Shown here one piece after another: positions 8,727-18,191 of a stretch of 40,663 nt of DNA. The notes beneath the pieces were generated by a model. That model ran no database searches. It saw nothing but the letters and a program-made list of their open reading frames with translations, and was not told the DNA's origin. The stretch spans positions 1-40,663 of the forward strand of contig JAEERW010000023.1 in NCBI GenBank assembly GCA_016286055.1, given 5' to 3'. The DNA is from Bacteroidales bacterium. GTDB taxonomy: Bacteria > Bacteroidota > Bacteroidia > Bacteroidales > UBA3824. Position 1 is the stretch's first letter. Each line of letters starts with the position of its first letter. Made by a program: the position numbers and the translations under genes.

Positions 8727-9875
8727 CTAAGCCCTCTCGTAGCGGCGGTGAAAATACATAAACAGCACACACCCCGTTACTTCAAAAGGAATGCCCCACG
8801 CGGCAGAGACGTTTTCGGCGCAGCCTGCAAGTATAGGCAGTCCGCCCAAGAACGCTCCTGCCGCGTTTCCTACATTAAATGCCACCTGCACAAGCGCACC
8901 GCCGAGTTTTTCGCCGCCTTTGCCGTGCTTGATGATGAGGAATTGCTGCGGCGACGATAGCGCAAACAAACAGAATGTGCTCATAAACATCATCGCCACC
9001 ATTATCCACGGATTGGCTCCAAATATCAGTATTACAGTGAGAATCACAGCCGTAGAGCCTTGAATAATACCAGCCACAAGTCCCATAGGATAATGATCAC
9101 AAATCTTGCCCGAAATCAAATTGCCTGCCACCATACCTGCGCCCGCCGTTACCATAAGTATTGGCAAAGTGTTTTCTGAAAAACCTGCCACATTGGTGAG
9201 TATCGGGTTGATATACGAATACATACAGAATATTCCGCAGTTACCTGTAAATGTGGCAAATATCACAAGCCACGGCGCAAGGTGTTTTAAGAATTTAAAA
9301 CGGTCGCGCACACGCTGTGTAATCTCGTTTTCTACATCGGGAACAAACATCTTGATGCCGATACCTGTAACGAGCGCTGCCGCAGCCACAAACATAAATA
9401 TTGTGCGCCACGAAAAATTGTTGCTCAAAAACGTTCCCACAGGCACTCCGAGCAGGTTTGCCACCGTCATACCCGACACCATAATGGCAATAGCGGTAGA
9501 TTCCTTGCCCTTTCCACCAAGTTTTGAGGCAATGATGGTTCCCATTCCGAAATACGCTCCGTGAGGCAGTCCCGAAATAAAACGGCAAGCCATAAGTGCG
9601 TAATAGTTAGGAGCAAACGCTGCCAAAATGTTTCCTGTAAGCATCAACGCCGCCAAAAAAATCAGCACGCTTTTTAGCCTGTATTTTTCTACCGACAGTA
9701 AAATTACAGGCGCACCGAAACTTACCCCGAGGGCATACGCCGAAATAAGGTGTCCCGCCTCGGGGATAGAGATATTCAAATCATTAGCCACAAACGACAA
9801 TATCCCCGGCATCACAAACTCAGCCATTCCAAGCACAAACGTACCGAGGGATAAGGCAATAAGAGAGGTTTTCAT
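8727..9875 (-). CDS. MFS transporter, DHA1/AraJ-like efflux type
   Basis: 382-residue inner-membrane protein with about 12 hydrophobic segments. The N-terminal half has the DHA1 pattern: GMAEFVMPGIL in TM1, a conserved RFISGLPHGAYFG segment and the VGTFLSNNFSWRTIF motif near TM6. This family exports sugars, drugs or amino-acid-like compounds by proton antiport; AraJ of E. coli is the nearest match I recognise. It starts four nt after the ilvD stop and is almost certainly co-transcribed with ilvD, which suggests, but does not show, export of a branched-chain amino acid or related compound. It converges with the Dabb gene with no gap and no terminator between. Confidence 0.88.
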   Translation of the reverse strand: MKTSLIALSLGTFVLGMAEFVMPGILSFVANDLNISIPEAGHLISAYALGVSFGAPVILLSVEKYRLKSVLIFLAALMLTGNILAAFAPNYYALMACRFISGLPHGAYFGMGTIIASKLGGKGKESTAIAIMVSGMTVANLLGVPVGTFLSNNFSWRTIFMFVAAAALVTGIGIKMFVPDVENEITQRVRDRFKFLKHLAPWLVIFATFTGNCGIFCMYSYINPILTNVAGFSENTLPILMVTAGAGMVAGNLISGKICDHYPMGLVAGIIQGSTAVILTVILIFGANPWIMVAMMFMSTFCLFALSSPQQFLIIKHGKGGEKLGGALVQVAFNVGNAAGAFLGGLPILAGCAENVSAAWGIPFEVTGCVLFMYFHRRYERA

Positions 9876-9879
9876 TACC

Positions 9880-11700
9880 TTACAACTCCCTTACAGCCCC
9901 CTTATCTGCGCTTGATGCGTGTGCGGCGTATAGTTGCAGGGCGCGTGACACTTGGCGGTTGCGTTTGGGTTGGTAGCCGTGAGGGTCGGAATCCATTTTT
10001 TGACGACGTTGCTCCAATTCTGAATCAGAAATTTTGAGGTTGACGCTGCGGTTGAGAATGTCAAACTCGATGATGTCACCATCTTCGATGAGCGCAAATT
10101 CGCCGTGCGATGCCGCCTCGGGACTAACGTGTCCTACCGAAAGTCCTGATGTGCCGCCCGAGAACCTTCCGTCGGTTATCAACGCGCATTTATCGCCTAA
10201 GTGTTTGGATTTGAGGTACGAAGTGGGGTAGAGCATCTCTTGCATACCCGGTCCGCCCTTTGGACCTTCGTATTTGATTACCACCACGTCGCCAGCCTTA
10301 ACTTTGTCGCCGAGGATTGCCTCAACAGCCTGTTCTTGCGAGTCGTATACTTTTGCCTTGCCCGAAAACTTGAAAATCTTTTCGCTCACGCCTGCGGTTT
10401 TTACCACGCAGCCGTCTTTGGCAATGTTGCCGAAAAGCACTGCTATGCCGCCGTCCTTGGTGTAGGCGTGGGCAATGTCGCGGATGCATCCGTTGGTGCG
10501 GTCGGTGTCGAGAGTTTCCCAACGAGAATCCTGTGAACCCACTTTCAAAAGTCCTATCGCACCGCTTGCCGCCGATGTGTAAATATCTGTAACATCTTCG
10601 GGCAGAGGATTTTGGAGCAATGAGTATTTTTTTACAGCCTCGCCGAGGGTGAGACCGTCTACACGTTTACAATCAAGGTCGAGAAGGTTGGCTTTGGCAA
10701 GTTCGCCCATAATGTTGAGCACGCCGCCTGCACGGTTCACCTCCTCAATGTGGTATGTGTGAGTGTTGGGCGCCACCTTGCAGATGCACGGCACACGGCG
10801 CGAAAGTTCGTCGATATCCTTCATCTTGAAGTCCACACCCGCCTCTTTTGCCACAGCCAAGAGGTGCAGCACGGTGTTGGTAGATCCGCCCATAGCAATG
10901 TCGAGAGCCATTGAGTTGATAAATGCCGATTTGGTGGCTATGCTTAGCGGCAGCATCGAGGTGTCGTTGTCGCGGTAATATTTGTAGGCGAGTTCCACAA
11001 TACGGCGTCCGGCTTGTTTGAAAAGTTCGGCGCGGTTGCGGTGGGTAGCCACGATAGTGCCGTTGCCGGGGAGCGAGAATCCGAGAGCCTCGGTAAGGCA
11101 GTTCATAGAGTTGGCGGTAAACATACCCGAGCAACTTCCGCAGGTGGGACAGGCTATTTTTTCAATCTTTTCGAGTTCAGACTCGCTCACAGCGCTGTCG
11201 CCGCCCATAATCATAGCGTCGATGAGGTCGATTTTGCCATCCTTGTAACGTCCGGCTTCCATTGGTCCGCCCGAAACAAACACTGTGGGGATATTCAGGC
11301 GCATAGCCGCCATAAGCATACCGGGAGTAATTTTGTCGCAGTTTGAGATACATACAAGCGCATCGGCCTTGTGAGCCTGACACATATATTCCACGCTGTC
11401 GGCAATGATTTCGCGCGAAGGAAGCGAGTAGAGCATACCATCGTGACCCATTGCTATGCCGTCGTCGATGGCTATGGTGTTAAATTCGGCGGCAAAACAT
11501 CCGAGGTCTTCAATGGTTTGTTTTACTATGCGGGCGCACTCGTCGAGATGTACGTGACCAGGTACAAACTGAGTAAACGAGTTTGCAATTGCTATAATCG
11601 GTTTTCCGAAATGTTCGTTTTTCATGCCGTTGGCACGCCACAATCCACGGGCGGCAGCCATCAAACGGCCGGTAGTGTTAACTTTGCTTTTTAAATCCAT
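9880..11700 (-). CDS. ilvD: Dihydroxy-acid dehydratase
   Basis: 606 residues. Converts 2,3-dihydroxy-3-methylbutanoate or -pentanoate to the 2-oxo acid, the step before transamination to valine and isoleucine. Fe-S and substrate motifs are intact: HLDEC (Cys55), [12 protein letters not shown] (Cys121), [17 protein letters not shown] (184-200) and [10 protein letters not shown]. Length matches E. coli IlvD. The start at 11700 ([12 protein letters not shown]) is chosen over an in-frame ATG at 11790, because the longer form adds a basic stretch not seen in the family and crosses the probable promoter. Followed after four nt by an MFS gene. The other ilv genes are not in the window. Confidence 0.97.
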   Translation of the reverse strand: MDLKSKVNTTGRLMAAARGLWRANGMKNEHFGKPIIAIANSFTQFVPGHVHLDECARIVKQTIEDLGCFAAEFNTIAIDDGIAMGHDGMLYSLPSREIIADSVEYMCQAHKADALVCISNCDKITPGMLMAAMRLNIPTVFVSGGPMEAGRYKDGKIDLIDAMIMGGDSAVSESELEKIEKIACPTCGSCSGMFTANSMNCLTEALGFSLPGNGTIVATHRNRAELFKQAGRRIVELAYKYYRDNDTSMLPLSIATKSAFINSMALDIAMGGSTNTVLHLLAVAKEAGVDFKMKDIDELSRRVPCICKVAPNTHTYHIEEVNRAGGVLNIMGELAKANLLDLDCKRVDGLTLGEAVKKYSLLQNPLPEDVTDIYTSAASGAIGLLKVGSQDSRWETLDTDRTNGCIRDIAHAYTKDGGIAVLFGNIAKDGCVVKTAGVSEKIFKFSGKAKVYDSQEQAVEAILGDKVKAGDVVVIKYEGPKGGPGMQEMLYPTSYLKSKHLGDKCALITDGRFSGGTSGLSVGHVSPEAASHGEFALIEDGDIIEFDILNRSVNLKISDSELEQRRQKMDSDPHGYQPKRNRQVSRALQLYAAHASSADKGAVREL

Positions 11701-11728
11701 GACTGAATGTTTGTATTTTTTTGTAGGG

Positions 11729-11736
11729 CGAAGATA
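11729..11736 (-). promoter_or_regulatory. Possible -7 box for ilvD-MFS
   Basis: TATCTTCG on the minus strand, one mismatch to TAnnTTTG, 29 nt before the ilvD ATG. No clear TTTG at the right spacing, so weak. Confidence 0.35.
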
Positions 11737-11744
11737 ATATAATT

Positions 11745-11776
11745 TTTGCTTTTCGGCTCGCTTTTTTGTAATTTTG
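11745..11776 (+). promoter_or_regulatory. Bacteroidota promoter for the O-antigen-ligase-like gene
   Basis: TTTG at 11745-11748, 20-bp spacer, TAATTTTG at 11769-11776. The predicted start lies about 12 nt before the ATG at 11795. This fixes the start and excludes the 11774 alternative. Confidence 0.85.
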
Positions 11777-11794
11777 CCATCAAATTTCATAAAA

Positions 11795-13156
11795 ATGGAA
11801 CTATATACTCGAATTATTAAGTTTCTCGCCTTTGCCTGTTGTGCGGTGTTTGTTTTTTTGATACCATTTGGGTGGCAGAGCGCAAATTATATCTTGGGGT
11901 CGTTTGCGCTTTTTGCGGTTATGAATCCCATATTTTGGAAGAATTTTAAGACGACTAAACTCACCTTTGCCGAAAAAGCGGTGCTTGCTTTAACTGCGGC
12001 ATATATCCTTTGGGAATTGGTTACAATGCTTTGGACATTTAATACAGGACGAGGAATGAAAGTAATAACCCGTCATTTGCCGCTGTTTGCAATGCCGTGC
12101 CTGATGGTGATTGCCAAGATAGGCGGTATCATCAAGCGTCCCGGTGTAATATTGCAGATATTCTGCCTTGGAGTGTTGGTGTCGATGGTTTTGTGCTTGA
12201 TATTGTCGTATTGCGACAGTTTTTACGATGTTAACGGACGGGTATTCTTTGACCATCGTATTCCCGGGCACCGCGACAAAGGGTTATTTACTACTCTTAG
12301 TTGTGGCTATAGCTATTTCTCATATATTCAATTGTCGCATTTCGAAAATCCCCATTATCTCGCCTTTTTCATTAATGTGGTATTGATGGTAATTTACACC
12401 AATTTTTACCAAAGTGGTTTTAAGCCATGGCGAGTGGTTGTGTTGTCTGGTATTACACTCTTCTGCATAATATTCTTGTTTCTACTTTGTAACCGTATTA
12501 ATTATGTAGTGTTTGCTATAATAGTTTGCGTTGTAGCTGGATATGAATTTTTTGCCAAGAAACATCGTTTGGTCGGCGTAGTTGTGCTAGTAGGTGTTGT
12601 TGTTTCCGCTTCGTTGATGTTTAGTTCAGGTCGTGGACAGGATATGCTCAGAAAGATACACCGGGCCTTGGTTGAAGACCAGACAGCTAACAAATACCTT
12701 TCCGAAGAAAAGAATCTTGAAACTATCAATAGCCGTACTGTTATTTGGAAAAGTTCAACACGTTTGATAGCAAAACATCCGATTCTTGGTAGCGGAGTGG
12801 GCGACACAATGGAAGCTCTTACGGGTCAGTTTTTTATAGATGGCTATCTTGGTTCTGGATACTCAGAATATAACAGTCACGACCAATATTTTGACACATG
12901 GATAGGGTTGGGAATTGTTGGCTTATTGCTTTTGTTGAGTTTGTTAGCAGTGCCGTTTGTTGCAGGTATTAAATTTGGGTTTCTGCCTTTGGTTCTGTAT
13001 GGTATCACACTTGCGGTGGGTTTTATCTCTGAGGTGATGTTTACGCATTCTATTGGCGATTTTACTATCACTTTTATTATGATGTTGATGATAATGAGTG
13101 CGATAGAGGTGTTTAACAGAACAAAACCTTCAACTATTCAGGTTGAACGTACTTGA
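11795..13156 (+). CDS. O-antigen ligase/polymerase-like membrane protein
   Basis: 453 residues with about 11-12 hydrophobic segments. The Wzy/WaaL (PF04932) pattern is seen in the last large periplasmic loop: [25 protein letters not shown], then a conserved [22 protein letters not shown] stretch where the His is typical of ligases (usually HNQYL). Members join or polymerise lipid-linked glycans, for example O-antigen onto lipid A-core or sugars onto proteins. No glycosyltransferases lie nearby, so the acceptor cannot be inferred. Single-gene unit; the 3' end overlaps the converging lipoprotein gene by 23 bp. Start fixed by the promoter at 11745-11776. Confidence 0.85.
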   Translation: MELYTRIIKFLAFACCAVFVFLIPFGWQSANYILGSFALFAVMNPIFWKNFKTTKLTFAEKAVLALTAAYILWELVTMLWTFNTGRGMKVITRHLPLFAMPCLMVIAKIGGIIKRPGVILQIFCLGVLVSMVLCLILSYCDSFYDVNGRVFFDHRIPGHRDKGLFTTLSCGYSYFSYIQLSHFENPHYLAFFINVVLMVIYTNFYQSGFKPWRVVVLSGITLFCIIFLFLLCNRINYVVFAIIVCVVAGYEFFAKKHRLVGVVVLVGVVVSASLMFSSGRGQDMLRKIHRALVEDQTANKYLSEEKNLETINSRTVIWKSSTRLIAKHPILGSGVGDTMEALTGQFFIDGYLGSGYSEYNSHDQYFDTWIGLGIVGLLLLLSLLAVPFVAGIKFGFLPLVLYGITLAVGFISEVMFTHSIGDFTITFIMMLMIMSAIEVFNRTKPSTIQVERT

Positions 13157-13841
13157 TTTGCGTAACGCTTTTTTTGCCACTGTATAGAGAAATGTCTTGA
13201 GCAACGCATTTAAACATTTTTCCTGTAATAGGATCGATAAAGTCGTCGGCTACAATGGTGTAACCTATTCCAGTGCTTGTGGCAGGCATTGTGGCAGTAA
13301 ACTTGGCATCTTGCGCTGCAATCACCTTGCGTGTAATATTTTCTACATAAACAGAACTAATGCTACCGTTGCCGCTGTGTTTAATGAGGTTGCTGACAGT
13401 GTCTCGCGGGGTGATGATAATGTTGATATCCTGCGGTATAGTGGTTCCGTCAGCGGATAGAACGCCCGAAAGCTCAGCTGCGTATTTACCCGATGAAGGT
13501 ATCATGCTTACTGAGGTGCTCTGAGATTCTTTGTCGATGATGTTTACCACATATTTGGTTTGTGAAAAACCTTGGTAGTTGATTGTAACAGTGGCTGTTC
13601 CCGATAAAATATCCTTAAAGTTGGCGTTTAACAAAGAGTCGGTATATTCCTGATATTCAGTGCCTCTGATATTAATAGTAACTAAAGCTTGGTCGGTTAC
13701 AGGAGTTAGTTCTTCAGGTGCAAGGCATTCACGCACAATTGACACTGTGTAGTTGGTGGTGACGGGTTCTCCAAGATTCTCTTCGGTGCAGGAGAATAGG
13801 AGAGGGGGTATCAAGGCTATTAAGTAAAAAATCTTTTTCAT
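13134..13841 (-). CDS. Predicted lipoprotein of unknown function
   Basis: 235 residues. MKKIFYLIALIPPLLFSC is a lipoprotein signal with Cys18. The rest is Thr/Ser-rich and beta-predicted (repeated VTINI, ATVTINYQG patterns), like an Ig- or carboxypeptidase-regulatory-like fold, but I recognise no family. Its ATG overlaps the stop of the upstream barrel gene by four nt (ATGA), so the two are translationally coupled and probably work together at the outer membrane. Last gene of the minus-strand run; no terminator is seen, and its 3' end overlaps the converging O-antigen-ligase-like gene. Confidence 0.8.
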   Translation of the reverse strand: MKKIFYLIALIPPLLFSCTEENLGEPVTTNYTVSIVRECLAPEELTPVTDQALVTINIRGTEYQEYTDSLLNANFKDILSGTATVTINYQGFSQTKYVVNIIDKESQSTSVSMIPSSGKYAAELSGVLSADGTTIPQDINIIITPRDTVSNLIKHSGNGSISSVYVENITRKVIAAQDAKFTATMPATSTGIGYTIVADDFIDPITGKMFKCVAQDISLYSGKKSVTQIKYVQPE

Positions 13842-15001
13842 TTTCTCTTGTTTTTTAAAATGTTGAAATTGCCATCGAATATCATACTTATCATATAATA
13901 GTATTCGAGGTCGGAGTTGTAAAGGTTGTAAAATGTATTAATACCAACTTTTAGTGATAAAATATTATTATATTTATGGTTAAAATATAATTCGTTGAAA
14001 ATAATAGCCCGCTTGTTTCGGTTGTTTTCTTTGTATATGGCTTGACATGAAAAGAGGGGGTCGCCTCGGAAATTAATAAACATATTGCCGTACCAATGTC
14101 CGCATACAAAACCGAAATCTTTGTATCGTGCCAAAAGTTTGTTGTAGATACCGTAGCCGTCGAAATATGGGAGGTCGTTGGTTCGGTCGATTGCGTGGTA
14201 TTGCACAAAAAGGTTTTTCATGAGAAAATACCAAGAAGAGCCGTTGTATTTGCTAAACTCGAAGCCTATAGCACCGTTTTCGAGGGTCTGCACCTGACCG
14301 TCGGAGGCGTCGATTTGTCCACCTCGGTGACAGATGAGAAACTGACCTGTGAGATGAGTTTTAATTGCACCGTCTAATACCAAGAGTTTTGAGATGTGCC
14401 CTACTGCAAGGCGTTCTTGCCAGGGGTCGTCCCAGAGAATGAATTTTTCCCAGTTGAGCCAGAGGTCGCCGTAATAGCGTAGCCCAGAATATATTAGCTG
14501 CAATCCGTTTTCCACATTGTTGGTGATGTAGCGTTCGGGATTGTAGATTGGCTCAATGAGCTGGTGATGCACGTGGGCATCTAAATATCCGAGGGTCAGG
14601 CTGAATTTGTTGGTGGCGTGAAATCTAATACGCGCATAGGGCTTGTATTCTGAAAAATTGTCGTAACCGTGGTATTTGAGCACATTCCACATTGCAGAAA
14701 CCTCCAATTTCTTCCACGGACGGTAGGTGATTTCGGGCATGAAGTTGAATCCTATCAAGGTGTAGCCCTTTACAAAGTCGCCGAAATACTCATTGTTTTT
14801 AAAAAAGTTGTGTTCGTAGATGTGGAGCGATAGTTTCGACGTGTCGGGTTTGGCCAATGTCAGAAAATCGTACTCGTCGCTGTAGATCGGACGTACAATA
14901 ACCATAACATCGTCTTGCGTAGCAATATAATCGTCTTGTGCCGCGGATACCAGCGGTGCAAGCAATGCAAGCAACAATAATATGTAAACCCTTTTTATCA
15001 T
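13838..15001 (-). CDS. Predicted outer-membrane beta-barrel protein, unknown function
   Basis: 387 residues with a Sec signal peptide (MIKRVYILLLLALLAPLVSA). The sequence is rich in aromatic residues and has alternating polar/hydrophobic strands throughout (for example YRPWKKLEVSAMWNVLKYHGYDN, KFSLTLGYLDAH), as in porin-like barrels of about 16 strands. It ends in KNKRK rather than the aromatic residue usual for barrels. I recognise no named family. It follows the GH3-family gene after 13 nt and overlaps the downstream lipoprotein gene by four nt, so barrel and lipoprotein may form one envelope complex. Confidence 0.75.
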   Translation of the reverse strand: MIKRVYILLLLALLAPLVSAAQDDYIATQDDVMVIVRPIYSDEYDFLTLAKPDTSKLSLHIYEHNFFKNNEYFGDFVKGYTLIGFNFMPEITYRPWKKLEVSAMWNVLKYHGYDNFSEYKPYARIRFHATNKFSLTLGYLDAHVHHQLIEPIYNPERYITNNVENGLQLIYSGLRYYGDLWLNWEKFILWDDPWQERLAVGHISKLLVLDGAIKTHLTGQFLICHRGGQIDASDGQVQTLENGAIGFEFSKYNGSSWYFLMKNLFVQYHAIDRTNDLPYFDGYGIYNKLLARYKDFGFVCGHWYGNMFINFRGDPLFSCQAIYKENNRNKRAIIFNELYFNHKYNNILSLKVGINTFYNLYNSDLEYYYMISMIFDGNFNILKNKRK

Positions 15002-15014
15002 ATCTACATACCAA

Positions 15015-16538
15015 CTATTTAGCTGTATTCATATTCAGCAGTTCGTCGATCATTACCCGATTGTTTTCCAAACGCGGAACTTTGTTCTGCCCACCGATTC
15101 TGCCCTTGCTCCTGAGCCAGTCGTCAAACAGGTTGGGACGGGCTATAGTGATTTCGGGCTTGGTGAGCGATAGGTCTTTATATCGTTTGGCGTCGTAGTC
15201 AGAGTTCAATCTTTTTAATTCGTTATCAAGAATGTTGCCGAAAGTGTCAATGTCGTTTGGCATGATGTTGAACTCGATGAGCCATTGGTGGCACCCGCGT
15301 TTTTGGGTCTGCATATACACAGGAGCGGCTGTGTAGTCCTTGATGTCGGCACCTGTGGCATTGCATGCAAGACGTATTGCGCGTGAGGCGTTGTCTTCCA
15401 CAAGTTCCTCTCCAAAGGCATTGATAAAATGTTTGGTGCGGCCGGTGATGTGTATTTTGTAGGGACGGACAGATGTAAATTCCACGGTATCACCTATTAT
15501 ATAACGCCAAAGTCCGCCGTTGGTGGAAATCACCATGGCATAGTTGACTCCCGTCTTTACATCGCACAGCGGAATTGCCTTACGGTAGGGACTATCGAAC
15601 TCGTTCATCGGGATAAATTCGTAGTAGATGCCGTAGTCGAGCATTAGCAGCATGTCGTCTTTGTCTTGCTCGTTTTGGAATGCGAAAAATCCTTCGCTGG
15701 CGTTGTAGGTTTCGAGGTAGGTGATATTGTTGTTTGGTATAAGTTTTTCGTACTGAGCGCGGTATGGCTTGAAACTTACTCCACCGTGCATAAAGAGGCT
15801 AAGGTTTGGCCACACTTCCGAAATATTGTTTTTACCAGTGATTTCCAATATCTTGCGAAAAAGTACTAATGTCCACGATGGCACTCCCGAAATGCTTGTA
15901 ACATTCTCTTTGGATACCACTTGTGCCATTTTCTCAAGTTTCTCGTCCCAATTTTCCATCAGGGCAATTTCCAATCCAGGAGTACGGCGTTTGCGCACCC
16001 AGTAGGGGAGGTTGCTAATGAGTACTGCGCTGAGGTCGCCGCAAAATGCGCCTTCTCCCAAACGGTTAATTTGTCGGCTTCCTCCGATGGCGAGAGTTTT
16101 GCCGCTTAAAAGTTTTGTTTTTGGAAAATCTTTGAGATATACCGAAACCACATCTCTGCCACCGTTGAAATGGCATTTGTGAAGGCTGTCGGTGGTGATT
16201 GGGATATATTTGCTGCGGTCGTCGGTGGTGCCAGAGCTCATTGCAAACCATTTGGTTTTTGATGGCCAAAGAATATTGTCTTCGCCTGCTGCCACGCGTT
16301 CTATGTCGGGTCTTACTCCTTCGTAAGTGTTTACTGGAATACGGTCGGCAAATGCTTGTGGACCAAGTGACAAAATCTCCTTAAAGTTGTATCGTTGACC
16401 AATCTCGGTGTTTTGAGCTGTTTTTACAAGGCTGTTGAACACCTTAAACTGAGTTTCGTCGGGATACTTGATGTAGAGGTCTACTCGGCGATGGTTTGAC
16501 TTAAATAATATCGATGCTAACGAGTTTATGAGCGACAT
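15015..16538 (-). CDS. GH3 auxin-responsive-promoter family acyl-adenylating enzyme
   Basis: 507 residues, cytoplasmic, of the plant-type GH3 fold in the adenylate-forming (ANL-like) superfamily. Visible motifs: the phosphate-binding loop SSGTTDDRSKYIPIT near residue 95, the adenine-side YNASEGFFAFQ in the middle, and YIIGDTVEFTS with a following TGRTKHFINAFGEELVE hinge region. Plant GH3 proteins conjugate amino acids to jasmonate or auxin; bacterial members presumably activate a carboxylic acid as acyl-AMP and pass it to an amine or other acceptor, but the substrate is unknown. Twelve nt after the SpmAB-fusion gene and 13 nt before the barrel gene. Confidence 0.88.
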   Translation of the reverse strand: MSLINSLASILFKSNHRRVDLYIKYPDETQFKVFNSLVKTAQNTEIGQRYNFKEILSLGPQAFADRIPVNTYEGVRPDIERVAAGEDNILWPSKTKWFAMSSGTTDDRSKYIPITTDSLHKCHFNGGRDVVSVYLKDFPKTKLLSGKTLAIGGSRQINRLGEGAFCGDLSAVLISNLPYWVRKRRTPGLEIALMENWDEKLEKMAQVVSKENVTSISGVPSWTLVLFRKILEITGKNNISEVWPNLSLFMHGGVSFKPYRAQYEKLIPNNNITYLETYNASEGFFAFQNEQDKDDMLLMLDYGIYYEFIPMNEFDSPYRKAIPLCDVKTGVNYAMVISTNGGLWRYIIGDTVEFTSVRPYKIHITGRTKHFINAFGEELVEDNASRAIRLACNATGADIKDYTAAPVYMQTQKRGCHQWLIEFNIMPNDIDTFGNILDNELKRLNSDYDAKRYKDLSLTKPEITIARPNLFDDWLRSKGRIGGQNKVPRLENNRVMIDELLNMNTAK

Positions 16539-16550
16539 TGTTTTAATTCT

Positions 16551-17783
16551 TTAACTAAAAAATAGGTATGCTACAAATATGGCAGCAATTATGCCTGCGG
16601 CCTCGGCAATAAGTCCTGTGGTGATTGCGTAACGACTATTTTTGATGCCCACAGAACCGAAATAGAGCGCTATGATATAGAATGTGGTGTCGGCAGCGCC
16701 TTGCATCGTGCAACTGAGACGACCAGCGAACGAATCAGCTCCGTAGGTTTGCATACAATCTATCATCATTCCTCGTGCACCGCTACCGCTTAGAGGTTTC
16801 ATAAAAGCGGTGGGCAACGATGGGATAAAGTCGGTGGCAACACCAATCTGTTCCAAAAGGGCAGCAAGGCCATCGGTGATAAGGGTGAGTGTTCCTGATG
16901 TGCGGAAAACGCCTATTGCCACGAGCATTGCCACAAGGTAGGGAATGATTTTGATGGCAGTGGTAAAACCCTCTTTGGCTCCGTCTACAAATGCTTCGTA
17001 AACGTTTACCTTTTTAATCATGGCCATTACTATGAATGAGATAATTACCGTAAAGATTATGGCATTTGCTGTTATGCTGCTTACTTTTGACACGGTTTCC
17101 TTGTCCATAGTTCTTACGCCCAGCACTATTGCCACTTCTAATGCAAGAAACAATCCTACATATAACATTATGATAGGATCTAATAGCTTGATTCGCTGTT
17201 TGATACACACAGCCAAAAGACCTGCAAAAGTACTGGCGCTGGTGGCTAGGAGAATAGGAATAAAAATATCTGAAGGATCGGAGGCTCCAAGTTGAATTCT
17301 GTATACCATGATGGTCATCGGAAGGATGGTAAGACCCGACGCATTGAGCGTTAGAAACATGATTTGGGCGTTTGATGCGGTATCTTTGTTAGGGTTTAGT
17401 TCTTGCATCTGATTCATGGCTTTAAGACCAAGGGGGGTTGCCGCATTGTCTAATCCGAGCATATTTGCGCTAAAATTCATAATGATACTGCCCATTGCAG
17501 GGTGACCTGCTGGTATTTCGGGAAACAATCTACGAAAAAAAGGACCGAAGGCTTTGGCTATTACATTTGTCATTCCACCTTTTTCGCCCACTCGCATAAG
17601 ACCTGTCCACAAAGTGAGCACACCAGTAAGTCCGAGAGAAATTTCAAATCCGCTCTTGCTCATGTCGAAAATGCTCGACACCATAGCCGGAAAAATTTCT
17701 GAGTCGCCAAAAAAAAACAACTTTATCGCCGCTACTACAAAAGCGACAATAAAGAACCCTATCCATATGTAGTTGAGTACCAT
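16551..17783 (-). CDS. SpmA-SpmB fusion (nucleoside-recognition Gate domain membrane protein)
   Basis: 410 residues. The N-terminal ~200 match SpmA (LTGVLTLWTGLMRVGEKGGM, NMLGLDNAATPLGLKAM, FLTLNASGLTILP). The C-terminal part from about 230 matches SpmB (AKEGFTTAIKIIPYLVAMLVAIGVFR, KPLSGSGARGMM, MQGAADTTFYIIALYFGSVG). In Bacillus SpmA and SpmB are separate proteins that help dehydrate the spore core. In non-spore-formers such as this the fusion must do something else, probably transport or gating at the inner membrane. Starts on the base after the siaC stop and is followed after 12 nt by the GH3-family gene. Confidence 0.9.
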   Translation of the reverse strand: MVLNYIWIGFFIVAFVVAAIKLFFFGDSEIFPAMVSSIFDMSKSGFEISLGLTGVLTLWTGLMRVGEKGGMTNVIAKAFGPFFRRLFPEIPAGHPAMGSIIMNFSANMLGLDNAATPLGLKAMNQMQELNPNKDTASNAQIMFLTLNASGLTILPMTIMVYRIQLGASDPSDIFIPILLATSASTFAGLLAVCIKQRIKLLDPIIMLYVGLFLALEVAIVLGVRTMDKETVSKVSSITANAIIFTVIISFIVMAMIKKVNVYEAFVDGAKEGFTTAIKIIPYLVAMLVAIGVFRTSGTLTLITDGLAALLEQIGVATDFIPSLPTAFMKPLSGSGARGMMIDCMQTYGADSFAGRLSCTMQGAADTTFYIIALYFGSVGIKNSRYAITTGLIAEAAGIIAAIFVAYLFFS

Positions 17784-18158
17784 TTACGGGACAAGGGTGA
17801 GTTCAAAAGGTATCTGCATAATCTGCTTATACTCTTCGCCGAGAGCGAGCATATCTTCGTCAATCTCCTTGTAAAACCATTTTACAAGTACGTTGCTTTG
17901 GCCTTTCATCTCTTGCAAGATTAATAGGATCTGTATCAACTGTTTGCTCGAAGCGGTGTTGAAGTATTCAAGTTTCATATTGAATACGGTCTCTGGATTT
18001 GGGTTCTGCGCGTATTCTCTAAGCCAAGCGAGTATGGGAGAGTAAAAGTCTACCGCGTCTTCTGGTAACGACATCTGCGAAATTTCGAAAATGCCCCTTT
18101 CGGCGTCTAAAATCACGCTCGGCGTGTCGGCTGTGGCTGTTTTGATATATGGCTTCAT
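17784..18158 (-). CDS. siaC: SiaC-family (DUF1987) regulatory phosphoprotein
   Basis: 124 residues, cytoplasmic. The family's phosphorylation site is in EYFNTASSKQL; Thr68 falls exactly where Thr68 of Pseudomonas aeruginosa SiaC is phosphorylated by SiaB and dephosphorylated by SiaA. In Pseudomonas the unmodified form activates the diguanylate cyclase SiaD; no cyclase is seen here. The gene lies 33 nt downstream of a double SiaB-like gene and abuts the SpmAB-fusion gene, so kinase, switch protein and membrane protein are probably one operon. The symbol is by homology. Confidence 0.88.
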   Translation of the reverse strand: MKPYIKTATADTPSVILDAERGIFEISQMSLPEDAVDFYSPILAWLREYAQNPNPETVFNMKLEYFNTASSKQLIQILLILQEMKGQSNVLVKWFYKEIDEDMLALGEEYKQIMQIPFELTLVP

Positions 18159-18191
18159 GTTCGTATGTTCGGATTCTTTATGATGTGGTTT

